From CALDTK01 sp965215115 (lineage in GTDB: Bacteria; Bacteroidota; Bacteroidia; Chitinophagales; Saprospiraceae), in NCBI GenBank assembly GCA_965215115.1, contig OZ244050.1, forward strand, positions 1,860,001 through 1,924,000: a stretch of DNA of 64,000 nucleotides. The letters run 5' to 3'. This document shows, in pieces, positions 24,328 to 32,509 of the stretch (its first letter is position 1; each line of letters opens with the position of its first letter). The notes below the pieces were generated by a model. The model was not told where the DNA came from. It made no database searches and was given only the letters and a program-made list of their open reading frames with translations. The translations under genes and the position numbers were made by a program.

Positions 24328-25865
24328 TTGAGGCTGTAGCTCGTGCCCTCCTTACCGTCCTTGACCTCGATCTCGAGCTCGGCGAGGCGGTCGCGGATCT
24401 TGTCGGCGATCGTCCAGTTGCGGTCCTGGCGGCTCTGCGCGCGCAGGTCGAGCACGAGGTCCATGAGGCCGCGGAGGCGGGCCACGTCGGTGTCGGTGTC
24501 GCCGGCCGTGGCGCTCGTGAGGCCGAGTACGTCGGTGACGATGGCGCGCATGCGGTGGAGCGTTTCCGCAAAACTTGCCGCGCTCACTTCACTCAACCCG
24601 CGGTGACCGTCGGCGAGGGCGTTGATGATGCCCACCACTTCGAAGAGGCTCGCCAGGGCGCGGGGGGTGTTGAAGTCGTCGGCCAGGTGCGCCTCGGCCT
24701 CGTCGATCAGTCCCGAGAGCTCGGCGTCGAGGGCGGTATCGGTTTTGCCGGAAGGCGCCGAGTCGCCCGTTTTGCCGGAAGGCGCCGCGTCGCCCGTTTT
24801 GCCGGAAGGCGCCAGGCCCTCCGCCCGCTTGATCGCCTCCATCAAGCGTTGGTAGCCCTTCTCCGCGGCGGCCAGCGCAGCATCCGACATGTCGAGCGGG
24901 GAGCCGTAGTGCGCCTGCAGGAAGAAGAACCGCACCACCATCGGGGCGTAGCCCTTCGAGACGTGCGCGGAGTCGCCGGTGAAGAGCTCCTCGGGCGTGA
25001 TATAATTGCCGTCGGACTTCGACATCTTTTTGCCGTTGAGCAGGAGCATGTTGGTGTGTAGCCAGTAGCGCGCCCCGCCGTGCCCACAGGAGGCCTCGTT
25101 CTGCGCGATCTCGTTCTCGTGGTGCGGGAACTTCAGGTCGTTGCCGCCGCCATGAATATCGAAAGTCTCGCCGAGGTACTTACGGCTCATCGCCGAGCAC
25201 TCGAGGTGCCACCCGGGGAAGCCCTCGGACCAGGGAGACTTCCACTGCTGCAAGACATCTTCTTGCGCTCGCATCCAGATCGCGAAGTCGGCCGGGTGCC
25301 GCTTCTCCTGCTGACCTTTGAGCTCGCGGCTCTCGGCCAGCAAATCGTCCACCTTGCGACCGCTCAGCGCGCCGTACGTACCGTGCTTCGCGATGTAAGC
25401 CGGGACGTCGAAGTAGACTGAGCCGTGGGCCTCGTAGGCCAGTCCGGCGTCGAGGACCTCCTGCACCATCTCGATCTGCTCGGGAATGTGCCCCGTGGCC
25501 CGCGGCTCGATGGACGGCGGGAGGCAGTTGAAGCTCCGCAGCATGTCGTGGAAGCCGACGGTGTGCTGCTGGGCCACCTCCATCGGCTCCAACTGCTGGG
25601 CGCGCGCGCCCTTCGACATCCGGTCCTCGCCGTCGTCGAGGAGGTGCCCGACGTCGGTGATGTTGCGCACGTAGCGCACGCGGTTGCCGAGGTGCAGCAA
25701 GGTGCGGTAGATGACATCGAAGCTCACGAACGTGCGGCAGTTGCCGAGGTGCGCCGGGGAGTAGACCGTGGGTCCGCAGACGTACATCCCGACGAAGCCG
25801 GGGGTGATGGGCTCGAAGGGGACTTTTTGGCCGCGGAGGGTATCGTAGAGCTGGAGGGTGGGCAT
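24324..25865 (-). CDS. cysS: Cysteinyl-tRNA synthetase
   Basis: A class I aminoacyl-tRNA synthetase of 513 residues that charges tRNA-Cys. It shows the family N-terminus MYVCGPTVYSPAHLGN (zinc Cys and HIGH-like HLGN), the zinc-site WHLECSAMS, HGGGNDLKFPHHENE and KMSKSDGNYI. The C-terminal anticodon-binding part is complete (EIEVKDGKEGTSY). Between the catalytic core and the DALR-like domain there is an extra linker made of three PSGKTGDA/S-type 9-residue units encoded by tandem hairpin motifs. Another motif copy (24560-24574) encodes SFAETL. The gene overlaps the downstream GNAT gene. Confidence 0.97.
   Translation of the reverse strand: MPTLQLYDTLRGQKVPFEPITPGFVGMYVCGPTVYSPAHLGNCRTFVSFDVIYRTLLHLGNRVRYVRNITDVGHLLDDGEDRMSKGARAQQLEPMEVAQQHTVGFHDMLRSFNCLPPSIEPRATGHIPEQIEMVQEVLDAGLAYEAHGSVYFDVPAYIAKHGTYGALSGRKVDDLLAESRELKGQQEKRHPADFAIWMRAQEDVLQQWKSPWSEGFPGWHLECSAMSRKYLGETFDIHGGGNDLKFPHHENEIAQNEASCGHGGARYWLHTNMLLLNGKKMSKSDGNYITPEELFTGDSAHVSKGYAPMVVRFFFLQAHYGSPLDMSDAALAAAEKGYQRLMEAIKRAEGLAPSGKTGDAAPSGKTGDSAPSGKTDTALDAELSGLIDEAEAHLADDFNTPRALASLFEVVGIINALADGHRGLSEVSAASFAETLHRMRAIVTDVLGLTSATAGDTDTDVARLRGLMDLVLDLRAQSRQDRNWTIADKIRDRLAELEIEVKDGKEGTSYSLK
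24742..24822. repeat. Three tandem 27-nt units built on the hairpin motif, inside cysS
   Basis: GTTTTGCCGGAAGGC begins at 24742, 24769 and 24796, an exact 27-nt period, with conserved spacer GCC-n-n-GTCGCCC. Each unit encodes nine residues of the cysS linker. This is the only place in the window where the motif is tandemly amplified. Confidence 0.95.
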
Positions 25866-26085
25866 GGCGGGGGCGAAGGTAAGGGCGGGGGCGCGGGGTA
25901 GCTGAGCAGGCTACATCGGAGAGAGAGCGTATAGGGCAGGATACTAATCTAGGGAGCCCGGTACGGTGTGGAATTTAAGGGCGTCTTGGTTCGTTATGAC
26001 GAAATACGAACCGATTGTGAACAAAAAATCAGGATTTACGTTTGCATGGGTGGCCTCCCACCGCTACAAGCTTAAAGCCTTCAGC

Positions 26086-28137
26086 ATGTTCAACATTACT
26101 AAGATATATCTCACTCTATTTATTTACGCCATAACGGCAAGTTTAGTCCCAACACACGGGCAGCTCATTCGCCCCGCGCTGGAAACCGATCCAATAGTAA
26201 GATTACTTGAAGCAACACCCGATGCGCAACAGCGTATACTGAAGGTTCTGAATGATCCACAACTCAAAAAGGGATTACAGGTGCATGATGCCTGGATGAA
26301 GTTACCGGGTATTGGAACGTACTGTGTAGGAATCGTTCCAGATACCGCATACATAAAAATCGGAGAGGGGTTCACCCTCGAATTGCCGTTCTTCGATAAT
26401 ACTATGGTGTTAGAGCGTCCTCGGCTAACGCTCAAAGGAGATTTCTTCTCGCTTAGCGGAAATTTAGTTGAACTAGATTGGCGAACTAGGTATACGAGCT
26501 ACACCAAAGCTATTGCATCTGGATCGCAAATAGATCTTTATGGTACTTTAGGTAAATCAATCAGGGGGAGTTTAAGATATCTCGGAAAGAGCTACGTAAT
26601 CAATGGTCTAAATAAAAATTATATTGTTATTGCTGAAGACTACAGGCGATTCGGGTTAATAGAATGTCGGGAGTGCTACCGCCCAGGAGTTGGGAATACT
26701 ATCGACCAATTGTACCAGTCTAATACGATTGAAAGGGGTAGCATCAGTGGGATATCTTCAACGCATTCAAACGAAGCTGTTAGCATGGCAGAAGAGATTG
26801 TTGGGCCATCATCTGGAATTTGCGTAGTCGACGTAGCATTCGGATTTACTGATAGCGCAGCATACTACGCCAACTTCATATACGATGAGGGAGAAAAAGT
26901 TGTAGTAAGTATGAACGATATTTTGGGATATAGCGATATATCTAATTTTAGATATAGAAATGCGGGCACATTTCCGTTGGTTCATAGTAGCTATCAAAAC
27001 GATCACTCGCTTTCTGATGCATTGTTGGCGATAAGGCTCGATAACGAGGGGGAGGTCGGGGTAATTGAGAATGATACGAAAGCCGACCAATTTATGCTAA
27101 TTGCTGGTAGCTATACTGCAGACGGGAAAGTTGGCACATCAGAATTACTAAACGCACCCCAGTTTAGAGATCAAACAGTGATCCGTACAGGATATGATAA
27201 TCTCCTGGTTGGGCCCCATGAACTCGGCCATAATCATGGGTGTAAACATGAAAACGATAATAGTTCCGGAACTGCTGCCCAACTCAATTACGAATCGCGC
27301 GCGTTTGAGGGTTTCGATACAAATTTTGTCTTTAGATCGACGGTTATGGTTTCTGTAACAGGGCCAGGGAATGATCCGGTGGAGTATTACTCCTCACCTA
27401 GTAATCAGACTCAATACGGAATATTAGGAACGCAGGATAGAGATAATCGTTCACAAATGAAGGAGACTGGATGTTTCGTCTCTCAGTTCCGCAAGTCTTT
27501 GCCGACTGATGATGACATCACTATTTATGCCTTATCTAGCGATTTTGATGGAGGTGCCAATGTTGAATTTCAAGCGGTATCATTTTGCAATGATGGCGAG
27601 TATGGCTCACGGGTTTGGAAACTAGCGCTTGGCAGTGGTGGCTATAACCAAGTGGCGGTTACCGGAGGTGATTATGTCAATTTCAATCTACCTCACCTTT
27701 CTAGGTACCCACAACTTGCTTACCTCAGACTTGAAAGTAAGTGTGCAAACAATACCACTCCAGAAGTAGATACCTACGCTTTTTACATCACTGCCCCCTA
27801 TGAAACACTACCCGAAACCCCCCAGTCCGAAAGGAAGTCAACATCTGGCACCAATTACGATGTGGTGTTCGCACCCAAGGACCCACAGTCCTTCGCGCTT
27901 GTCTCATATCCGGAGACTACCGCGAATGCAGTTACAGACGTGCTCTTGGTAACCTTTACCGATTTTCTAGGACGGTCGAGGATATTGGACGCACATTTTG
28001 CTGGCGATCGGCTTAGTAGTTCGAACAATTCCGTAGCACTATACAACATAGACATTTCCCTTAAAACCTTAGGTGCAGGTTATCTTACGGTATTCACTTC
28101 AAGTGGCTCAGCGTCCACGATAGTCAACCTCCGGTAG
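26086..28137 (+). CDS. Second secreted metzincin zinc metalloprotease
   Basis: I chose the ATG at 26086, which gives a signal peptide (ITKIYLTLFIYAITASLVPTHGQ); the frame extends upstream to 25966. The 683-residue product parallels the protease at 20 kb: N-terminal propeptide-like part, metzincin site HELGHNHGCKHE, a downstream Met (VMVSVTG) that could be the Met-turn, and a C-terminal region with TDFLGRSRI and a final TVFTSSGSASTIV strand resembling a type A T9SS sorting domain. AT-rich composition again contrasts with neighbours, and the gene has no hairpin motif inside. The two are paralogues or arrived together. Target unknown. Confidence 0.85.
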   Translation: MFNITKIYLTLFIYAITASLVPTHGQLIRPALETDPIVRLLEATPDAQQRILKVLNDPQLKKGLQVHDAWMKLPGIGTYCVGIVPDTAYIKIGEGFTLELPFFDNTMVLERPRLTLKGDFFSLSGNLVELDWRTRYTSYTKAIASGSQIDLYGTLGKSIRGSLRYLGKSYVINGLNKNYIVIAEDYRRFGLIECRECYRPGVGNTIDQLYQSNTIERGSISGISSTHSNEAVSMAEEIVGPSSGICVVDVAFGFTDSAAYYANFIYDEGEKVVVSMNDILGYSDISNFRYRNAGTFPLVHSSYQNDHSLSDALLAIRLDNEGEVGVIENDTKADQFMLIAGSYTADGKVGTSELLNAPQFRDQTVIRTGYDNLLVGPHELGHNHGCKHENDNSSGTAAQLNYESRAFEGFDTNFVFRSTVMVSVTGPGNDPVEYYSSPSNQTQYGILGTQDRDNRSQMKETGCFVSQFRKSLPTDDDITIYALSSDFDGGANVEFQAVSFCNDGEYGSRVWKLALGSGGYNQVAVTGGDYVNFNLPHLSRYPQLAYLRLESKCANNTTPEVDTYAFYITAPYETLPETPQSERKSTSGTNYDVVFAPKDPQSFALVSYPETTANAVTDVLLVTFTDFLGRSRILDAHFAGDRLSSSNNSVALYNIDISLKTLGAGYLTVFTSSGSASTIVNLR

Positions 28138-28395
28138 GTCGAGGTATCCGATACCACTCAAGGTGACCGGCATTGCCGGGGCAATCCTGCTGAGTTTTGG
28201 CAAAATCGAAGATTCGCGCGAGCAAAGCCGTACCCTGCCCCGGCGCTAGAGGCGACACCCGTGTTAAACGTCGAGACGCAGACCTTGACGTACGGGATGG
28301 CTTGCCTGTCAAGGTCTACGATCTAACAGGATTGTGCTTTCGCAAAACCGCTTGAACCGGTGAGAGCAGGGCTAGAGGATTGCTAGCAATAGCCC
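28138..28395. other. Intergenic stretch with possible sorting-domain remnant
   Basis: No intact gene. A short plus-strand reading frame near 28290-28350 gives LPVKVYDLTG followed by FRKTA and a stop, which resembles the core of a type A T9SS C-terminal domain, with a partial match upstream in another frame. Two hairpin-motif copies are here: a degenerate one at 28194-28208 and GCTTTCGCAAAAC at 28336-28348. It could be the decayed tail of an older gene replaced by the protease. Confidence 0.35.
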
Positions 28396-28809
28396 CTACA
28401 AATCCCCCTCGCAATACCGCTTAAAGCTTTCTAGGATCGACTGCCACCCTTTCTGTTGGTGGGCGTCCGAATTCGCGTCCTCGGTGGCGAAGGACTCTGT
28501 CACGGTCGTGACGCCGTCTTTCTCCTCGAAGGTAATGTCGACCGTGCGCCCGTCGGCGATCTCGTAGGCGATCTTGCGGGGCTCGTCCACCTCGGTGTAG
28601 GTGCCCGTGAAGTCCACGCTCGAGGACTGGTCCTTGGCCTCCATCTCGATGGTGAACTCGCCGCCGACGCGCAGGTCGTTGCTAGCGTGGGGGGCGTGCC
28701 AGTCCTCACTGGCGAAATACCACTTGGTGACGTGATCGGGCTCCGTGAAGCGGGTCCAGACTTGGTCGATGGGGGCGTTGATGTCGACTTGGCAGGTGAG
28801 GTTGGGCAT
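28396..28809 (-). CDS. SRPBCC/AHSA1-like domain protein
   Basis: A 137-residue START/Bet v 1-like protein. The N-terminal INAPIDQVWTRFTEPDHVTKWY, the GGEFTIEME strand, and the C-terminal HQQKGWQSILESFKRYCE helix are standard for the AHSA1/SRPBCC group. Such single-domain proteins bind hydrophobic ligands, and their cellular roles are mostly unknown. Length is normal and nothing is missing. It is on the same strand as the META lipoprotein gene 46 bases upstream; a shared transcript is possible. Confidence 0.88.
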   Translation of the reverse strand: MPNLTCQVDINAPIDQVWTRFTEPDHVTKWYFASEDWHAPHASNDLRVGGEFTIEMEAKDQSSSVDFTGTYTEVDEPRKIAYEIADGRTVDITFEEKDGVTTVTESFATEDANSDAHQQKGWQSILESFKRYCEGDL

Positions 28810-28855
28810 GGATGAGCGGGTGGCGATTGAGGGAATGGATGTCGAGTGTAGAGCG

Positions 28856-29311
28856 CTACTTGCCGCGCGTCAGGGTGGCGAGCGGGGCGCGGCGCGCGAT
28901 GTTGAGCGAGAGCACGTCGTCGTCGACGGTGAAGTTGTCGGTGGTGTTGACGGCCTCGAGGAAGGCTTTCTCGGTTTCGGCGGCGGGGCAGGCCGAGAGG
29001 CCGACGGCCATCTCGCTGAAGCGGAGCCGCAGGCCGTCTTCGAGGGTGTAAGACCCTTGCATCGGGTTGCAGCCCGTGAAGCCAGACACCTTACCGTCGG
29101 CCGTGAAGGTGAGCGAGGGCATCCTCTGCCCGGGCTCCACCGTGGGTGTCGCGCCGCCGAGGGTGCTGAGCGTCCAGGTGCCTGTCGTGATTGCCTTGCG
29201 GGCCTTCTCGGCGGACATGTCCACCGTCGTACCGGCGGCCCTGCGCTGACAGGCGACGGTGAGCCCGAGGCACAGGACGAGCAGCACTGAAAGCGTGGAC
29301 TTCAGGGTCAT
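28856..29311 (-). CDS. META (HslJ-like) domain lipoprotein
   Basis: A 151-residue protein with a lipoprotein signal ending GLTVAC and one META domain: TWTLSTLGG, LTFTADGKVSGFTGCNPMQGSY and the C-terminal strand pattern. The GFTGCN signature is characteristic. META/HslJ proteins sit at the cell envelope and have been linked to heat-shock or antibiotic-resistance responses in E. coli, but the biochemical role is unclear. A variant hairpin motif (29316-29331) lies just upstream of the start. Confidence 0.88.
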   Translation of the reverse strand: MTLKSTLSVLLVLCLGLTVACQRRAAGTTVDMSAEKARKAITTGTWTLSTLGGATPTVEPGQRMPSLTFTADGKVSGFTGCNPMQGSYTLEDGLRLRFSEMAVGLSACPAAETEKAFLEAVNTTDNFTVDDDVLSLNIARRAPLATLTRGK

Positions 29312-29315
29312 GTTG

Positions 29316-29331
29316 GGCGTAACGCCAAAAC
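29316..29331. repeat. Hairpin motif variant upstream of the META lipoprotein gene
   Basis: GGCGTAACGCCAAAAC has a GGC/GCC stem but a five-base loop (or a GGCG/CGCC stem with a three-base loop), followed by AAAAC. It abuts the start codon region of the lipoprotein gene. Confidence 0.6.
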
Positions 29332-29394
29332 GGGGGAGTTGTGGGATTGGCGTGGGAGAAATGTGGGGGCGGGGTGCGGGGGTATCGCCGGGCT

Positions 29395-29495
29395 GGTGTG
29401 CGGGCGCACGGGGGCATCGCCGGCCCGGCGTCCGGCGCTGCGCGCGCGGCCGCCAAACCGGCTACCGCAGGAGGCGGACCTCACGGCCCGCTGAG
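29395..29495. repeat. Dispersed GC-rich repeat shared with 39.4 kb (copy 1)
   Basis: A stretch containing GCCGCCAAACCGGCTA and GCGGACCTCACGGCCCGCT matches 39425-39515 with scattered differences. It is intergenic in both places. Confidence 0.65.
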
Positions 29496-29545
29496 GCGAC
29501 GATTACGTAATCGCGGCTTCGATTCTTAGCCTTTACCTTCCCCCC

Positions 29546-29935
29546 ATGCTCCTCACCGTCCGCGACGCCACCTTCGGGGGCGACGTCACCCACGAAGTGT
29601 CCTTGCGCTTCGCCTCCGCCGAGGTCACCGTCCGCGAGATCATCACCGAACGCGTCACGCAGGAGGTCGCGGCCTACAACGAGAGCCGCCAGACGGAGGC
29701 CTTGGCGGGGCTCGTGCGCCCGGTCGACGCCGAGCGCCACCTCAACGGCCCGCGCAAGTCCCCCGCGCCCATCGACGCCGAGCGCCAGGTGTACGTCGCG
29801 CTCGACGCCTTCCAGCGCAACGGCTTCTTCGTACTCGTGGACGACGTCCAGGCCGAGACCCTCGAGCAGCGCGTCACCCTGCGCGACCACACCGACGTCT
29901 CCTTCGTGCGCCTCACGCCCTTGGTTGGTGGGTAA
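29546..29935 (+). CDS. Small beta-grasp-like protein ending in Gly-Gly (candidate MoaD/ubiquitin-like)
   Basis: A 129-residue protein. The start LLTVRDATFGG-DVTHEVSLRFAS followed by VTVREIITERVTQEVAAYN reads as two beta strands and a helix, as in beta-grasp folds. The C-terminus DVSFVRLTPLVGG ends in di-glycine and resembles the PPVAGG tail of MoaD/ThiS carriers, which are adenylated by E1/MoeB/ThiF enzymes. The next two genes are a DUF4132 protein, overlapping by 11 nt, and an E1/ThiF-like protein, which supports a carrier role. The middle section (residues about 45-90) is longer than in MoaD. This is inference from motif and context; no homology search was possible. No MoaE or other molybdopterin gene is nearby. 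Confidence 0.6.
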   Translation: MLLTVRDATFGGDVTHEVSLRFASAEVTVREIITERVTQEVAAYNESRQTEALAGLVRPVDAERHLNGPRKSPAPIDAERQVYVALDAFQRNGFFVLVDDVQAETLEQRVTLRDHTDVSFVRLTPLVGG

Positions 29936-32495
29936 GGCGATAGATAAATTTGTCGCGAGACTCGAACGGCCGCGAGCGCCCGAGGCGCAGTCGGACCGAG
30001 CTCTCGACAGCGCCGAAGTCTACCGGGAGCTGCTAGGGGCCGTCAGGGAGAACGACCGGCATATCGATAGCAACCTGGCCGAGGTCCTACTCGCGCGCAT
30101 GGCGCGCGCCTATGCGCCAGCTGAGCTCGGTGACTTCCTCGCGTACGGCCTGACGCACAAGCGCCCTCACCGTGTGTCCGTAGGAGCCGACGGAGAGCTA
30201 GCTAGCTTCATTCACCACAGACTTAAGATTCGTGTACCCACGTGGACGACCGCCCAACTCGAAGGCGTCGTCGCGACTGTCGAAACGCCGGATTTCCCCG
30301 CTGGCCAAACGACGCTCGGACTAGGTAGCGTGGCGGCGGCTTACGCCAAAACCTACACTTTCGAAACCCTCCCCGCCGATTTGCGACCACTGCTCACGCG
30401 CCTACGAGAGGTCATCTACCGGGCGCCGGTCTACAACAATGAATCGGTCCGCCGCACCATCCTCGATCATCTCGATAGCGTGCTGATTGACCCTAGTTCT
30501 TACGCACAGCTACTAACCAAACTTCCCGTTGATAGACTCGGCGAGCGCATTCACAGTGACTTGGCAGACCTCCCCGGCGAGCGAATCCACGCCTGGATGG
30601 AACTCGTCCTCGTCACCTATGATGCCAGTGGCGCGAAGCCGAGTGCAAAGTGGACGAAGAGCATGCAATCAGTTGTGCGAACGGTCGGCGAGGGCGCCTT
30701 CCACGAGAAGGCCCTCGAGTGGCTCGCCTTCGCCAGAGCTTTAGAGGTTACGGTGACCGAGCACCAGCACATTATCCCCGGGCGCGACGAGCCCTACGTC
30801 TACCACGTCAACGCCTACCTCTCCGACGAAAGCCTAAACATCCTCAAGGCCCTCATCTGGGCTTTCCCGGAGGAGAGCGATCCCGAGTTCGTAGACGAGT
30901 TGCGCCGGTGGGCCATCAAGGGCTACACCAAGGTGCCGGGCTCCGGTCCGCTGGCGGCGCGCATCTCGAATGCCTGCCTCTATAAACTCAGCCAACTGCC
31001 CGGCCTCGACGGCGTCACGCAGCTCTCGCAGCTGCGCCTCAAGATCCGCCACACCTCCGCCCGCAAAACCATCGACAAGTACCTCGCCGCCGCCGCCGAG
31101 CGCGAGGGGCTCACCGTGCACGAGATCGAGGAGCTCTCGGTGGACGACTTCGGTATGCGCCGCGGCACCCTCACGGAGACCTTTGACGACTACACCGCCA
31201 CGCTCACCATCGACAAGCCGGGCCGGTCGACGCTGCAGTGGTTCCGCCCCGACGGCAAACCCCAGAAGTCCATTCCCGCCGCGGTGAAAAGTGGTTTTGC
31301 CGAAAGGCTCAAAACCCTGCGCACAGCCAAGAAGGAACTCGACAAGGCCACCTCCGCGCAGCGCGACCGCATCGACCTGCTGCTGCGCGGCAACTACCGC
31401 TGGAAGAAAGCGGCTTTCGCCAAAACGTACCAGCGCCACGCCGTGCTCGGGTGGTTTGGGCAGGACCTGATCTGGGAGGTCTACCTTCCTTACGCCGAAA
31501 GCCCCACCGCGGTCATCACCGGCGACGGCACCGGCGGCTGGCAAACCGTCGACGGCGCCGGTTACGAAGTGCCGAACGACGCGCAGCTCGCCCTCTGGCA
31601 CCCGGCCAGCGCCACCTCCGAGGAGGTCATGGCCTGGCGCGCGCACCTCGAAGGTCGCCGGGTGCAGCAGCCGATCCGCCAGGCCTTCCGCGAGGTGTAC
31701 CTCCTCACCCCGGCCGAACTCAACACCGAGGTCTACTCCAACCGCATGGCCGGGCACCTCCTGCGCCAGCACCAGTACGTCAACCTCGCCCGCCTGCGCG
31801 GCTGGCGCGCGACCCTGCTCGGGTTTTGGGACAGCCCCGACGACGGCATCGCCACCCTCGAACTGCCCGACCACGCGACCACGGCCAGCTTCTACGTACA
31901 GAGCGCCCAGGCCGACGACGCCCACAACGAAACCGGGATCTGGAACTACGTCGCCACCGACCAGGTGCGCTTCCTGCGCGACGACCACGCGCTCAACGTG
32001 GCCGAGGTGCCGCCGGTGGTCTTCTCGGAGGTGATGCGGGACTGCGACCTGTTCGTGGGCGTGGCCAGCGTCGGCAACGACCCCAACTGGCAAGACCGCG
32101 GCGAGACCCCGATCGTGCAACAGTTCGGCGGGTACTGGCGCGAGTACGCCTTCGGCGACCTCAACGAGCTGGCCCGCTCGCGCCGCGGCATCCTCGCGCG
32201 GCTCGTGCCCCGGCTCAAGATCCGCGACGTGGCCACCCTCGAGGACCACTTCCTCGTCGTACAGGGCAAGCTGCACCGCTACAAGATCCACATCGGGAGC
32301 GGCAACATACTCATCGCCCCGCGGGACCAGTACCTGTGCATCGTGCCCGGGACGGCGGATGTCGCGGGCTCGGTGGCCGACAAGACCTTCCTCCCCTTCG
32401 AGGGCGACCGCACGCTGTCGATCATCCTCTCGAAGGCCTTCCTCCTTGCCGAGGACGACAAGATCACCGACCCGACCATCACGCGCCAGCTCTGA
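29925..32495 (+). CDS. DUF4132 domain protein
   Basis: An 856-residue protein beginning at a TTG (or the GTG one codon later) inside the end of the preceding gene. The C-terminal half carries the DUF4132 signatures LNTEVYSNRMAGHLLRQHQYVNLARLRGW, FYVQSAQAD and the end KTFLPFEGDRTLSIILSKAFLLAEDDKITDPTI. The N-terminal 350 residues are helical repeats. DUF4132 is found in MolR-like proteins of enterobacteria, whose role in molybdate metabolism is uncertain. Here it lies between a Gly-Gly small protein and an E1-like enzyme, so it may be a target or a ligase-like partner. Three hairpin motifs are in frame (30338, 31294, 31412). Confidence 0.85.
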   Translation: MVGKAIDKFVARLERPRAPEAQSDRALDSAEVYRELLGAVRENDRHIDSNLAEVLLARMARAYAPAELGDFLAYGLTHKRPHRVSVGADGELASFIHHRLKIRVPTWTTAQLEGVVATVETPDFPAGQTTLGLGSVAAAYAKTYTFETLPADLRPLLTRLREVIYRAPVYNNESVRRTILDHLDSVLIDPSSYAQLLTKLPVDRLGERIHSDLADLPGERIHAWMELVLVTYDASGAKPSAKWTKSMQSVVRTVGEGAFHEKALEWLAFARALEVTVTEHQHIIPGRDEPYVYHVNAYLSDESLNILKALIWAFPEESDPEFVDELRRWAIKGYTKVPGSGPLAARISNACLYKLSQLPGLDGVTQLSQLRLKIRHTSARKTIDKYLAAAAEREGLTVHEIEELSVDDFGMRRGTLTETFDDYTATLTIDKPGRSTLQWFRPDGKPQKSIPAAVKSGFAERLKTLRTAKKELDKATSAQRDRIDLLLRGNYRWKKAAFAKTYQRHAVLGWFGQDLIWEVYLPYAESPTAVITGDGTGGWQTVDGAGYEVPNDAQLALWHPASATSEEVMAWRAHLEGRRVQQPIRQAFREVYLLTPAELNTEVYSNRMAGHLLRQHQYVNLARLRGWRATLLGFWDSPDDGIATLELPDHATTASFYVQSAQADDAHNETGIWNYVATDQVRFLRDDHALNVAEVPPVVFSEVMRDCDLFVGVASVGNDPNWQDRGETPIVQQFGGYWREYAFGDLNELARSRRGILARLVPRLKIRDVATLEDHFLVVQGKLHRYKIHIGSGNILIAPRDQYLCIVPGTADVAGSVADKTFLPFEGDRTLSIILSKAFLLAEDDKITDPTITRQL

Positions 32496-32509
32496 GGCAA
32501 CGCAAGACC

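Noticed and set aside
24742..24822. Short CRISPR-like array (three regularly spaced repeats)
   Set aside because: The period is exactly 27 nt with conserved spacers, it is in the cysS reading frame, and no cas gene is near.
25866..26085. Small gene before the second protease
   Set aside because: The open frame here is just an upstream extension of the protease frame without a signal peptide; no independent gene is supported.
31238..32509. Upstream extension of the E1-like gene frame
   Set aside because: This part is an Arg/Pro-rich shadow of the DUF4132 gene; the real start is the ATG at 32510.
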